Assembly: GCA_964575235.1 (NCBI GenBank)
Contig: CAZNQG010000025.1
Location: 1 to 35,605, forward strand
Length of the DNA: 35,605 nt
Direction of reading: 5' to 3'
Source: SM23-62 sp964575235
Lineage (GTDB): Bacteria > Bacteroidota > Bacteroidia > Bacteroidales > SM23-62
Shown here: piece after piece, positions 15,454-23,621 of the stretch
How positions within the stretch are numbered: position 1 is the stretch's first letter
How the letters are laid out: each line of letters opens with the position of its first letter
Position numbers and translations under genes: made by a program
Notes under the pieces: model-generated
Told to the model about the DNA's origin: nothing
The model's input: only the letters and a program-made list of their open reading frames with translations
Database searches by the model: none

Positions 15454-16752
15454 ATGGAAAACAGTGAACTTGATACCGTCCTTATGCATCCCAGGGACCA
15501 GATCACCGAGGTGATCGGAAGGATCTACCGGGCGGGACTGACCACCACATCCGGCGGAAACATTTCCATCATCGAGGACAACGGCGACATCTGGGTAACC
15601 CCCTCTGCGATCGACAAAGGCTCGCTTAACCGCAAGGACATCGTTTGCGTCAAAAAGGACGGAACGGTGAAGGGGCATCACAAGCCTTCCTCCGAATTCC
15701 CCTTCCACAAAGCCATCTACGAGGCAAGGCCGGATATCCGGGCCGTCATCCATGCTCATCCGCCGGCACTGGTCTCCTTCAGCATTGTGCGGCAGATCCC
15801 GAACATGAACATCATTCCCCAGGCCAGGCAGGTTTGTGGGACCATCGGGTATGCAACCTATGCCCTCCCGGGGGGAGAGGAGCTCGGCAACCGAATCGCA
15901 CGGCAGTTTGCCGGCGGGCATAACGCCGTGATCATGGAAAACCACGGGTCGGTCGTGGGTGGAAAGAACCTGCTGGATGCCTTCCTGAGGTTCGAGACCT
16001 TCGAATTTGCCTGCCGGACCATCATCGGCGCGAGCACGGTCGGCAAGCCCGTTTACCTTACGGACGACCAGATCCGTGATTTCGAATCCCAGGTCCCGGC
16101 AAAACTTCCCGAATTCAGCGATCCCGTGCACGATGCAGAAGAACTTTCCATCCGGAGGAACATCCGGAACCTCGTGCAGAGGGCCTGCAACCAGGGACTC
16201 ATGATCGGGTCCTACGGAACCGTTTCGGTACGCTGGCGCGGGAATGACTTTCTGATCACCCCGACCAATATACCCAGATGGGAGATCGGCCTTTCCGATA
16301 TCGTCCAGATCAGGGACGGAAAACGCGAGAAAGGGAAACTGCCCAGCCGCGCAGTCCACGTGCACGAACGGATCTACCGGGAGCATCCCCAGGTAAATTC
16401 CATCATCAACACCCAGGCCCCCCACATCATGGCATTCGGGGTGAGCAATACCCGCATGGACGTAAGGACCATACCGGAAAGCTGGATTTTCCTGCAGGAC
16501 ATTCCCGTGGTGAAGTTCGGGCACCAGTTCATCGATTCAAGCGACATACCGGACCTGCTGGGTAAAAACACACCGGCCCTGATCATTCAGAACGATGCGG
16601 TCCTGGTAACGGGAGACAAGCTCCTGCAAACTTTCGATCGCCTTGAGGTGGCCGAGTTCAGCGCCCGGTCGCTCATCATGGGAGCACCCCTGGGCGAACT
16701 CGTGCCCATTGGGGAGGAGGACATCGAGGCGCTCAGAAAAAATTTCCTTTAA
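15454..16752 (+). CDS. Tandem class II aldolase/adducin protein with a degenerate second domain
   Basis: Two aldolase/epimerase domains in one 432-residue chain. Domain 1 (about 10-215) is intact: SGGNIS (33-38), acid residue E81 in SSEFPFH, and zinc ligands H100 and H102 (VIHAHPP) and H164 (ENHGS). Domain 2 (about 230-428) aligns along its length (GSYGTVSVR for SGGNISII, LITPTNIPR for WVTPSAID). The equivalent positions have become A300, N319, Q321 and D381, so it cannot bind zinc in the usual way. It may be a structural or regulatory pseudo-domain. Domain 1 resembles fuculose-phosphate aldolase-type enzymes and could cleave a ketose phosphate or epimerise a pentulose phosphate. It is the last gene of the operon, and its function should be considered with the SorE-like dehydrogenase 14 bases upstream. 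Confidence 0.85.
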   Translation: MENSELDTVLMHPRDQITEVIGRIYRAGLTTTSGGNISIIEDNGDIWVTPSAIDKGSLNRKDIVCVKKDGTVKGHHKPSSEFPFHKAIYEARPDIRAVIHAHPPALVSFSIVRQIPNMNIIPQARQVCGTIGYATYALPGGEELGNRIARQFAGGHNAVIMENHGSVVGGKNLLDAFLRFETFEFACRTIIGASTVGKPVYLTDDQIRDFESQVPAKLPEFSDPVHDAEELSIRRNIRNLVQRACNQGLMIGSYGTVSVRWRGNDFLITPTNIPRWEIGLSDIVQIRDGKREKGKLPSRAVHVHERIYREHPQVNSIINTQAPHIMAFGVSNTRMDVRTIPESWIFLQDIPVVKFGHQFIDSSDIPDLLGKNTPALIIQNDAVLVTGDKLLQTFDRLEVAEFSARSLIMGAPLGELVPIGEEDIEALRKNFL

Positions 16753-16818
16753 TCCATATGGGATTCCGATACGGCAGCCAAGGCCCGTAAGGAAACGCCG
16801 TCCGGCCGGCAGATTTTC

Positions 16819-16833
16819 CGGGAATGATTCCCG
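16819..16833. terminator. Hairpin between convergent genes
   Basis: CGGGAAT and ATTCCCG are perfect 7-base arms around one central G, giving in practice a 5-base stem with a 5-base loop. It lies in the 88-base gap between the ends of the tandem aldolase gene and the convergent aspartate kinase gene. There is no T-run on either side, so an intrinsic terminator is possible but not clear-cut. Confidence 0.4.
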
Positions 16834-16840
16834 CCCGGGT

Positions 16841-18220
16841 CTAAAGGCACAGGGCCTGGTTCAGGGCGATGATGGCCTCCCGGTAACTTTCGCGGGGAAT
16901 GACAAACTGCATGTTCACCTGCATCAGGGACTGTGATACCGATTCAATGTTAATGCCTTTTTCAAACAGCGCAGTGCTGGCCCGTGCCAGTGCACCCGGT
17001 TTGGCGATGTTGGTGCCCAGGGCGGATACGATGGCAACCTTCTTCTCGGAGATCCGGTGATAATTGCCCCGGAGTTCCTGCAGCAATTCTTCGTTCAGAT
17101 CCTTTTCCCAGATCACCATGGTGATGCTGTTGGCATTGGTTGCTTTGAGGATATAGGATATGTTGTATTTCTGGAGGATCTTCATAAGGTTCAGGTCGAA
17201 TCCAACCTGACCCACCATAAAAGGATCATGTACCTCGATGGCCATAACCCTGTCGGTCCCGGTAACCATTTCCACCCTGGATTCATCGCCCCGGTATTCC
17301 CTGGAGATCAGGGTCCCGGGATGCTCCGGTTCAAAGGTATTTTTGATGCGGATGTTGATCCCGGCCACTTCCAGGGGCTTGGAAGCCTTCGGGTGAATGG
17401 CCTCCATGCCGATGTCCGCCAGCTGGTCGGCGACGACATAGTTGGTGTTTCCCACGGGACGGGAGTTCTCCACCCCGACGATCATGGGATCTGCGGTCGA
17501 AAGATGGTATTCCTTGTGGATGACGGCTTCATCCGCCTTCACTTCGACGGCGATTTTGCTGAAGGTAACTTCGGAATACCCCCGGTCAAATTCCCGCATG
17601 ATCCCTTCCGTTCCCTTGGTATAACCGGTCACCACGGGAATGGTCGTTGTCCAGTCCACCTCGCTGAAGGCCTTCATGATCCTTTCGTCGATCGTCAGGT
17701 GCTCGGTATCGTGGAATCCGCAGAGGTCCACGAAAGTGGCCTTGATCCCGTTGTTCTGGAGGATATTCACGGAATTGAATGCGGAATGGGCTTCCCCGAT
17801 GGATGCCAGGATCTCGCGGGCCGCCAGCAGGATGTTCTGGCGGTTCACGTACCCGGAGGCCATGACTTCCGCCAGGCTGCTCAGGTAGTCGTTGGACTGG
17901 CTGATCCTCCGTGTGATGAAATTTTCGGCAAGGCCCAGGTCAAGCTTTATGTCTGCGAAGGTATTGTTGATCCCGAGCAGCTTGTTGCGAAGATTTTCCA
18001 GTTCCCCCTGGTAATCCCCCCCTTTTACAAAGAATTCATATATGCCGGGTTCTCCGGTCTTTTTATGTTCGAGCAGCCAGTTGGTAACGTTGCTGTAGGC
18101 TGAAACGACGAATATCCGGTTGTAATATTCCCCAGCCTTTCGTTTCCCGATTACGATGTTCCGGAGCACATCCCCGAACCGGCTCATCGAGGTTCCCCCG
18201 ATCTTTTCAACGGTTAGCAT
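16841..18220 (-). CDS. Aspartate kinase, ectoine-cluster (Ask_Ect) type
   Basis: Phosphorylates L-aspartate, the first step to lysine, threonine, methionine, diaminopimelate and, in some bacteria, ectoine. The 459-residue protein has an N-terminal kinase domain (about 1-310) and two C-terminal ACT domains (about 325-459). Its N-terminal nucleotide motif is VEKIGGTSMS (4-13). Usual aspartokinases have KFGGTSV; the KIGGTSM form with following SRFGDV is the hallmark I associate with the Ask_Ect group. Other kinase blocks are EVMASGY, FSEVDWTTTIPVVTGYTKGTEG, and HPKASKPL before the ACT region. No ectABC genes are in the window. A perfect -7 element lies 17 bases upstream. Housekeeping versus specialised role is unresolved. 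Confidence 0.88.
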   Translation of the reverse strand: MLTVEKIGGTSMSRFGDVLRNIVIGKRKAGEYYNRIFVVSAYSNVTNWLLEHKKTGEPGIYEFFVKGGDYQGELENLRNKLLGINNTFADIKLDLGLAENFITRRISQSNDYLSSLAEVMASGYVNRQNILLAAREILASIGEAHSAFNSVNILQNNGIKATFVDLCGFHDTEHLTIDERIMKAFSEVDWTTTIPVVTGYTKGTEGIMREFDRGYSEVTFSKIAVEVKADEAVIHKEYHLSTADPMIVGVENSRPVGNTNYVVADQLADIGMEAIHPKASKPLEVAGINIRIKNTFEPEHPGTLISREYRGDESRVEMVTGTDRVMAIEVHDPFMVGQVGFDLNLMKILQKYNISYILKATNANSITMVIWEKDLNEELLQELRGNYHRISEKKVAIVSALGTNIAKPGALARASTALFEKGINIESVSQSLMQVNMQFVIPRESYREAIIALNQALCL

Positions 18221-18236
18221 CTTTTTTTTAAAGGAA

Positions 18237-18244
18237 CAAATTTA
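18237..18244 (-). promoter_or_regulatory. -7 promoter element of the aspartate kinase gene
   Basis: On the minus strand TAAATTTG (18244-18237) fits TAnnTTTG exactly and lies 16 bases before the start codon, giving a leader of only a few bases. I see no convincing TTG at the expected upstream spacing. Confidence 0.55.
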
Positions 18245-18302
18245 GGTCAATTTGCAATACATGCCATACAACCGGCCGGATAATGAAAAACACGACCCGT
18301 AT

Positions 18303-20114
18303 TCATCCAAGCCTGAGTTTGTCCAGCAGCCTGAAAAGGAACACCGTACCCAGGAGGGCCGCTGATCCCGTGAGAATGCCGGAAAGGTTCCTTCCGTAGA
18401 CAAAGCTGCCGATGGAGAAGAGGGCTCCGTAGATCACCATGCAGCCGATGAATATCATCAGGATCTGCCTGGGCATCTCCCATTTCAGTCCGGCCTCCTC
18501 TGGGTCGATTTCGATCCCATCGGCGGCGGCCTGCTCGACCACCCGCCTCCAACCGGGCCCTCCCGGATGGGTAAGCCTGTAAAATCCCTGCAGCACCTTT
18601 TTCTTCTCCGGCCGGGTTAGCAGGGTGGTGGCGATCCAGACGGCCGTGGTGCCGGCCACGGCGACCAGGAGTTTCACGGTAAAGGCATCCAGCAGTCCAC
18701 CGGCAAGGGACTCGTCCTTAACAAAGAATACCAGCACGATGGCCACACCGGTGGCAAAAATCATGGCGGCGATCTCGGTCCAGGCGTTGATTCTCCACCA
18801 GAACCAGCGGAGCAGGTATATGGCCCCCGAGCCTGCCCCGGAAAGAAGCAGGATGTCAAAGGCCTGGGTTGCGTTGTTCAGAAAAGTCAGGGCGAAGGTG
18901 CCCCCGATGACCATCAGCAGCAGGGTGGTAACGCGCCCCATGAGTACCAGTTCCTTCTCGGGGGCTCCCGGACGGATAAAACGCCTGTAAAAATCGTGCA
19001 CAACGTAGGAGGATCCCCAGTTCAGGTGGGTTCCTATGGTTGACATGTAGGCGGCAACAATGGAAGCCACCACCAGTCCCAGCCAGCCCGTTCCCAGTTT
19101 TGAAAGCATGACGGGATATGCGATGTCGTCCTTCAGGTAGGTTTCACTGATACCCGGAAAATCCACCCGGATGGAATCCAGGTCCGGGTAGATGACAAGG
19201 GATGCCAGGGCCACGATGATCCAGGGCCATGGCCGGAGGGCGTAATGGGCGAAGTTGAAAAGCAGGGTGGCCCCGATGGCGTTCTTTTCGTTCTTTGCAG
19301 ACAGCATGCGCTGGGCGATATAGCCTCCGCCGCCGGGTTCCGCACCCGGGTACCAGACGGCCCACCACTGGACGGCCAGGGGGATGATCAGCAGGGACAG
19401 GTAAACGGAAGGGTTTCCCATATCGGGGAGGAAATCCACCCGCTCGCCAAGTTGTGAAAGCATTCCCTGGAGTCCACCGATAGCCTTCACTTCCGGCTGT
19501 CTGACGGCAACCACGGCAGCGAGCACCGCCCCAAACATGGCGATGCCGTACTGGAAAAAATCCGCCCAGACCACACCGCGGAGCCCGCCGAAGCCCGCGT
19601 AAACCACAACGATCACCGAAGCGAAAACGACCGTTACCCATGGTTTCAGTCCGAACATGACATCGCCGATCTTTATGGCTGCCAGGGAGACCGTACCCAT
19701 GATCAGGGTATTGAAGAAAAGGCCCAGGTAAAGGGCGCGGAATCCCCTTAAAAAGGAAGCGGCCTTTCCGCTGTAACGGATCTCGTAAAATTCCAGGTCC
19801 GTCATCACGTTCGACCTTCGCCATAGGCGGGCGTAAATGAATACGGTAACCATGCCGGTAATCAGGAAAGCCCACCAGGCCCAGTTCTTTGCCACTCCGT
19901 CTTCGCGGACCATACCGGTCACCAGGTTGGGTGTGTCGGCCGAAAACGTGCAGGCAACCAAGGAGACTCCCAGAAGCCACCAGGGCATCCCCCTGCCTCC
20001 GAGGAAGAACTCGGCTGTATCCCTTCCCGCCTTTCGTACAGCCAGGGAGCCGATAAGCAGAACGATGGAGAAAAAGACGGCGAGGATGACAAAGTCGATC
20101 GTGACCAGTTTCAT
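18303..20114 (-). CDS. Sodium:solute symporter (SSS family)
   Basis: Inner-membrane Na+-coupled transporter. The 603-residue protein has about 14 hydrophobic helices, the N-terminal pattern FFLGGRGMPWWLLGVSL..CTFSADTP typical of the SGLT/SSS family, GFGGLRGVVWADFFQYG in mid-sequence, and a hydrophilic segment at about 505-560 before a last pair of helices. Many Bacteroidota SSS proteins of this size are placed beside sugar genes, but here the nearest neighbours are an aspartate kinase and the IcmF operon, so the solute cannot be named. A sugar, organic acid or amino acid is possible. It starts 116 bases after the IcmF stop, with a hairpin in between, and may be only partly co-transcribed. Confidence 0.88.
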   Translation of the reverse strand: MKLVTIDFVILAVFFSIVLLIGSLAVRKAGRDTAEFFLGGRGMPWWLLGVSLVACTFSADTPNLVTGMVREDGVAKNWAWWAFLITGMVTVFIYARLWRRSNVMTDLEFYEIRYSGKAASFLRGFRALYLGLFFNTLIMGTVSLAAIKIGDVMFGLKPWVTVVFASVIVVVYAGFGGLRGVVWADFFQYGIAMFGAVLAAVVAVRQPEVKAIGGLQGMLSQLGERVDFLPDMGNPSVYLSLLIIPLAVQWWAVWYPGAEPGGGGYIAQRMLSAKNEKNAIGATLLFNFAHYALRPWPWIIVALASLVIYPDLDSIRVDFPGISETYLKDDIAYPVMLSKLGTGWLGLVVASIVAAYMSTIGTHLNWGSSYVVHDFYRRFIRPGAPEKELVLMGRVTTLLLMVIGGTFALTFLNNATQAFDILLLSGAGSGAIYLLRWFWWRINAWTEIAAMIFATGVAIVLVFFVKDESLAGGLLDAFTVKLLVAVAGTTAVWIATTLLTRPEKKKVLQGFYRLTHPGGPGWRRVVEQAAADGIEIDPEEAGLKWEMPRQILMIFIGCMVIYGALFSIGSFVYGRNLSGILTGSAALLGTVFLFRLLDKLRLG

Positions 20115-20136
20115 GAAAACACGAATGTTGATTTAA

Positions 20137-20157
20137 GGGACCCCTGCAGGTGGTCCC
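20137..20157 (-). terminator. Hairpin between icmF and the symporter gene
   Basis: GGGACC (20137-20142) and GGTCCC (20152-20157) are perfect 6-base arms around a 9-base loop that itself contains the palindrome CCTGCAGG. It lies 74 bases after the icmF stop and 22 bases before the symporter start. On the transcript it is followed by UUAAAU rather than a full U-run, so it may attenuate or process the transcript rather than end it. Confidence 0.4.
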
Positions 20158-20230
20158 GGACGCTTATCGCAAGTGAAAATAGGGAAATATTGGCAATTTC
20201 GTTCAGCCCGGCTGAAAATGAACCTGGGTT

Positions 20231-23200
20231 TTACATGTTCCGCCGGTATTCACCACCCACCTCGAACAGGGCGTTGGTGATTTGTCCCAGCGAACAGATT
20301 TTGGTTGCCTCCATCAATTCCACAAAGACATTCCGGTCGCCGATAGCGGCGTCCTTCAGCCTTGCGATCTTCACCCTGGACTCCTCTCCGTACACGGTGC
20401 GCAATCGTTTCAGCACCCGCATCTGGTCGGCCCGTTCCTTGGCGGTGGAGCGGGTTACCTCTCCCGGAACCATGGTGGGCGATCCCTCCGGAGAAAGAAA
20501 GGTATTCACCCCGACCAGGGGGAGTTCACCCGTATTTTTCAGCCTTTCATAGTACAGCGATTCTTCCTGGATCTTGGAACGCTGGTACATGGTCTCCATG
20601 GCACCCAGCACACCGCCGCGTTCCGTCAGGCGGTCGAATTCGGCCAGTACGGCTTCCTCGACCAGGTCGGTCAGTTCCTCGATGATGAAGGAACCCTGGA
20701 AAGGGTTCTGGTTCCTGGCCAGGCCGAATTCGTGGTTGATGATCAACTGGATGGCCAGGGCACGGCGGACCGACTCCTCGGTTGGCGTGGTGATGGCCTC
20801 GTCGTATGCATTGGTATGGAGGGAGTTGCAATTGTCGTACACGGCATGAAGCGCCTGCAGGGTGGTCCGGATGTCGTTGAATTCGATTTCCTGGGCGTGC
20901 AGGGAGCGGCCGGAGGTCTGGATGTGGTATTTCAGTTTCTGGGAACGTTCGTTCGCGCCATACCTGTACTTCATGGCCCTGGCCCAGATCCGCCGGGCTA
21001 CCCTTCCGATCACCGTATATTCCGGATCCAGTCCATTCGAGAAAAAGAAGGAAAGGTTCGGTGCAAAATCGTCGATGTCCATCCCGCGGGAAAGATAATA
21101 TTCCACATAGGTGAAACCGTTTGCCAGGGTAAAGGCCAGCTGGGTGATCGGATTGGCCCCTGCTTCGGCGATGTGGTAACCGGAAATGGAGACCGAGTAA
21201 AAATTACGGACCATGTTGTCGATGAAGTATTCCTGCACGTCCCCCATCAGTTTCAGTGAAAAATCTGTGGAGAAGATACAGGTGTTCTGTCCCTGGTCCT
21301 CCTTCAGGATGTCGGCCTGAACGGTTCCCCTGACGGTTGATATCGTATCGGCCTTGATCCTGTTATAGGTTTCCGGGGGAAGGATCCTGTCGCCGGTAAT
21401 CCCGAGCAGAAGTAGCCCGAGCCCGTCGTTTCCCCGGGGAAGCTTTCCCTCGTAGCAAGGGCGCGGGAAACTCTTATCCTCGTATAGGGATTTCAGCTTT
21501 TTGTCAAGCTTTCCCGTCAATCCGTTCTGGCGTATGTAGATTTCGCATTGCTGGTCTACGGCTGCGTTCAGAAAATAGCCGACGAGAATGGGAGCGGGTC
21601 CGTTGACGGTCATCGACACGGAGGTATTCCGGTCCAGCAGGTTGAATCCCGAATACAGTTTTTTCGCATCGTCCAGGCAGGCGATGGAGACCCCGGAGTT
21701 CCCTACCTTGCCGTATATATCCGGGCGTTTGTCCGGGTCTGATCCATAGAGGGTGACCGAATCGAAAGCCGTGGAAAGCCGCCGGGCCGGCATGCCATAG
21801 CAAAGATAATGGAAGCGCCGGTTGGTCCGTTCCGCGCCCCCCTCACCGGCGAACATCCGGGTCGGGTCCTCCCCCTCTCTTTTAAAAGGGAAGACCCCGG
21901 ATGTATAGGGGAATTCACCCGGCACATTCTCTTTCAGGTTCCAGTTAAGGATATCGCCCCAGCCCTTGTACGAGGGCAGCGTCACTTTCGGGATGCTCAG
22001 GTGGGACAAGGTTTCGGTATGGGTGTCTATGCTCAGTTTGCGGCCGCGCACCTCGTAGGTATACCTGGGTTTTTTGTACCTGGACCGTTTGCCATCCCAT
22101 CCCCTGAGTATATCCAGGTTTCCACGATCAAGCTTTTTCTCCAGTTCCCGGTACAGCTTCTTCAGTTCAGGAATGGCAGCCGAGGCGCCTTCCCCGGCTT
22201 CCTCCAGGGCTTCCATGCTCTTTTTCAGGCCTTGCAGCCGGTCGGCAATGTCTGCTTGTTCCCCGATCCAGCGGTTGTTATTGCGTATCTCCTCCGAGAT
22301 CTCGGAAAGGTAGCGGATCCGTTTTCCGGGAATGATATCCGTCCGGTGGAAAAACTCTTTTCGCCGGTCGCCGGTGATCCGGATCTTTTTACCCGACCGT
22401 TCCGACAAACGTTCAAGAAGCTGGACATAGAGCTTTTCCACACCCGGATCGTTGAAATCGGAAGCCACCGTTCCAAAAACCGGCATGTCCGCCGGGGATT
22501 TTGCAAAAAGACCGTGGCTTCGCTGGAATTGTTTCCGGACATCCCGCAATGCGTCCTCCGCACCGGGCTTATCGGACTTGTTGATGACGACCATTTCCGC
22601 AAAGTCCAGCATGTCGATCTTCTCGAGCTGGGTTGCCGCACCGTATTCCGGAGTCATGACGTAGACCGGAATATCGCTGTATTCGACCACTTCGCTGCTG
22701 GCCTGGCCGATTCCGGAAGTTTCCAGGATGATCAGGTTGAACCCGGCGGCTTTCAGGATGCAGAGGGCGCCCCGGACGTGTTCCGAGACGGCGATGTTGG
22801 CGCGCCGGGTGGCCATGGAACGCATGTATACCCGTGGGTTGCTTATGGCGTTCATCCGGATGCGGTCGCCCAGCAAGGCTCCGCCGGATTTTCGTTTTGT
22901 GGGATCGACGGAAACGATCCCGGCGGTATTTTTGGGGTAATCGTTCAGGTAGCGGCGTACAAGTTCGTCGATCAGGGAGGATTTCCCCGAGCCGCCCGTG
23001 CCGGTTATGCCTACCACAGGCAGGGTTTTGGGACTGCATTCGAGTCCCGGTTCATCCAGGCGTTTTCTCATTTTTTCAGGATGGTTCTCCACGCCGGTGA
23101 TCAGTCGGGCGATGGCACCCGGGTCGCGTTTGCGCACGGCCCCGGCCGGTATGTTATCCCATCCTTTCAGGGGGAAGTCGCAGGCCTTAACGACCTGGTT

Positions 23201-23608
23201 GACCATGCCCTGGAGTCCCATTTTCCTCCCGTCGTCCGGTGAAAAGATCGTGGCGGTCCCCGAACCATCAAGCTCTTTGATCTCACCGGGCAGTATCACA
23301 CCGCCCCCGCCGCCAAAGATCCGGATGTGGCGGGCGCCTTTCTCGTTCAGCAGGCGGCGCATGTAGGCATAAAATTCCATATGTCCCCCCTGGTAGGAGG
23401 TTACGGCGATGCCCTGGACATCTTCCTGCAGGGCGCAGTCCACGATCTCACTGACCGAACGGTTGTGCCCGAGGTGGATCACCTCGACCCCCGTTCCCTG
23501 CAGGATGCGGCGCATGATGTTGATGGCCGCATCGTGCCCGTCGAAAAGGGAGGTCGCCGTGACCATACGGATGTGGTTCTTCGGTCTGTATATGTCTTCG
23601 GCTCCCAT
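20231..23608 (-). CDS. icmF: Fused isobutyryl-CoA mutase IcmF with built-in G-protein chaperone
   Basis: Adenosylcobalamin enzyme that interconverts isobutyryl-CoA and butyryl-CoA. It has 1125 residues in the IcmF order. The B12-binding domain (about 12-145) has DGHDAA at 23-28 (D and H of DxHxxG; the last Gly is Ala) and a GGGGG run at 99-103. The MeaB-like GTPase (about 195-420) has Walker A GTGGSGKSS (203-211), ETSG (296-299) and NKSD (343-346). A linker and the mutase barrel (about 540-1125) follow. The substrate-site residues are diagnostic: F573 in GVFPF replaces the Tyr, and Q774 in DQGQNT replaces the Arg, that hold the carboxylate in methylmalonyl-CoA mutase. It is the last gene of a beta-oxidation operon, 13 bases after the acyl-CoA dehydrogenase. 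It is not a methylmalonyl-CoA mutase. Pivalyl- or isovaleryl-CoA rearrangement is a possible side activity. Confidence 0.95.
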   Translation of the reverse strand: MGAEDIYRPKNHIRMVTATSLFDGHDAAINIMRRILQGTGVEVIHLGHNRSVSEIVDCALQEDVQGIAVTSYQGGHMEFYAYMRRLLNEKGARHIRIFGGGGGVILPGEIKELDGSGTATIFSPDDGRKMGLQGMVNQVVKACDFPLKGWDNIPAGAVRKRDPGAIARLITGVENHPEKMRKRLDEPGLECSPKTLPVVGITGTGGSGKSSLIDELVRRYLNDYPKNTAGIVSVDPTKRKSGGALLGDRIRMNAISNPRVYMRSMATRRANIAVSEHVRGALCILKAAGFNLIILETSGIGQASSEVVEYSDIPVYVMTPEYGAATQLEKIDMLDFAEMVVINKSDKPGAEDALRDVRKQFQRSHGLFAKSPADMPVFGTVASDFNDPGVEKLYVQLLERLSERSGKKIRITGDRRKEFFHRTDIIPGKRIRYLSEISEEIRNNNRWIGEQADIADRLQGLKKSMEALEEAGEGASAAIPELKKLYRELEKKLDRGNLDILRGWDGKRSRYKKPRYTYEVRGRKLSIDTHTETLSHLSIPKVTLPSYKGWGDILNWNLKENVPGEFPYTSGVFPFKREGEDPTRMFAGEGGAERTNRRFHYLCYGMPARRLSTAFDSVTLYGSDPDKRPDIYGKVGNSGVSIACLDDAKKLYSGFNLLDRNTSVSMTVNGPAPILVGYFLNAAVDQQCEIYIRQNGLTGKLDKKLKSLYEDKSFPRPCYEGKLPRGNDGLGLLLLGITGDRILPPETYNRIKADTISTVRGTVQADILKEDQGQNTCIFSTDFSLKLMGDVQEYFIDNMVRNFYSVSISGYHIAEAGANPITQLAFTLANGFTYVEYYLSRGMDIDDFAPNLSFFFSNGLDPEYTVIGRVARRIWARAMKYRYGANERSQKLKYHIQTSGRSLHAQEIEFNDIRTTLQALHAVYDNCNSLHTNAYDEAITTPTEESVRRALAIQLIINHEFGLARNQNPFQGSFIIEELTDLVEEAVLAEFDRLTERGGVLGAMETMYQRSKIQEESLYYERLKNTGELPLVGVNTFLSPEGSPTMVPGEVTRSTAKERADQMRVLKRLRTVYGEESRVKIARLKDAAIGDRNVFVELMEATKICSLGQITNALFEVGGEYRRNM

Positions 23609-23621
23609 GAGTATTATGTGG

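Noticed and set aside
15442..16524. 360-residue minus-strand frame opposite the tandem aldolase
   Set aside because: Shadow of the aldolase gene; no recognisable protein.
21809..23242. 477-residue plus-strand frame opposite icmF
   Set aside because: Shadow of the IcmF G-protein and linker region, which is unambiguous on the minus strand.
20231..23608. Methylmalonyl-CoA mutase
   Set aside because: The fused B12-G protein-mutase order and the Phe and Gln at the substrate site (F573, Q774) indicate IcmF instead of the Tyr/Arg of methylmalonyl-CoA mutase.
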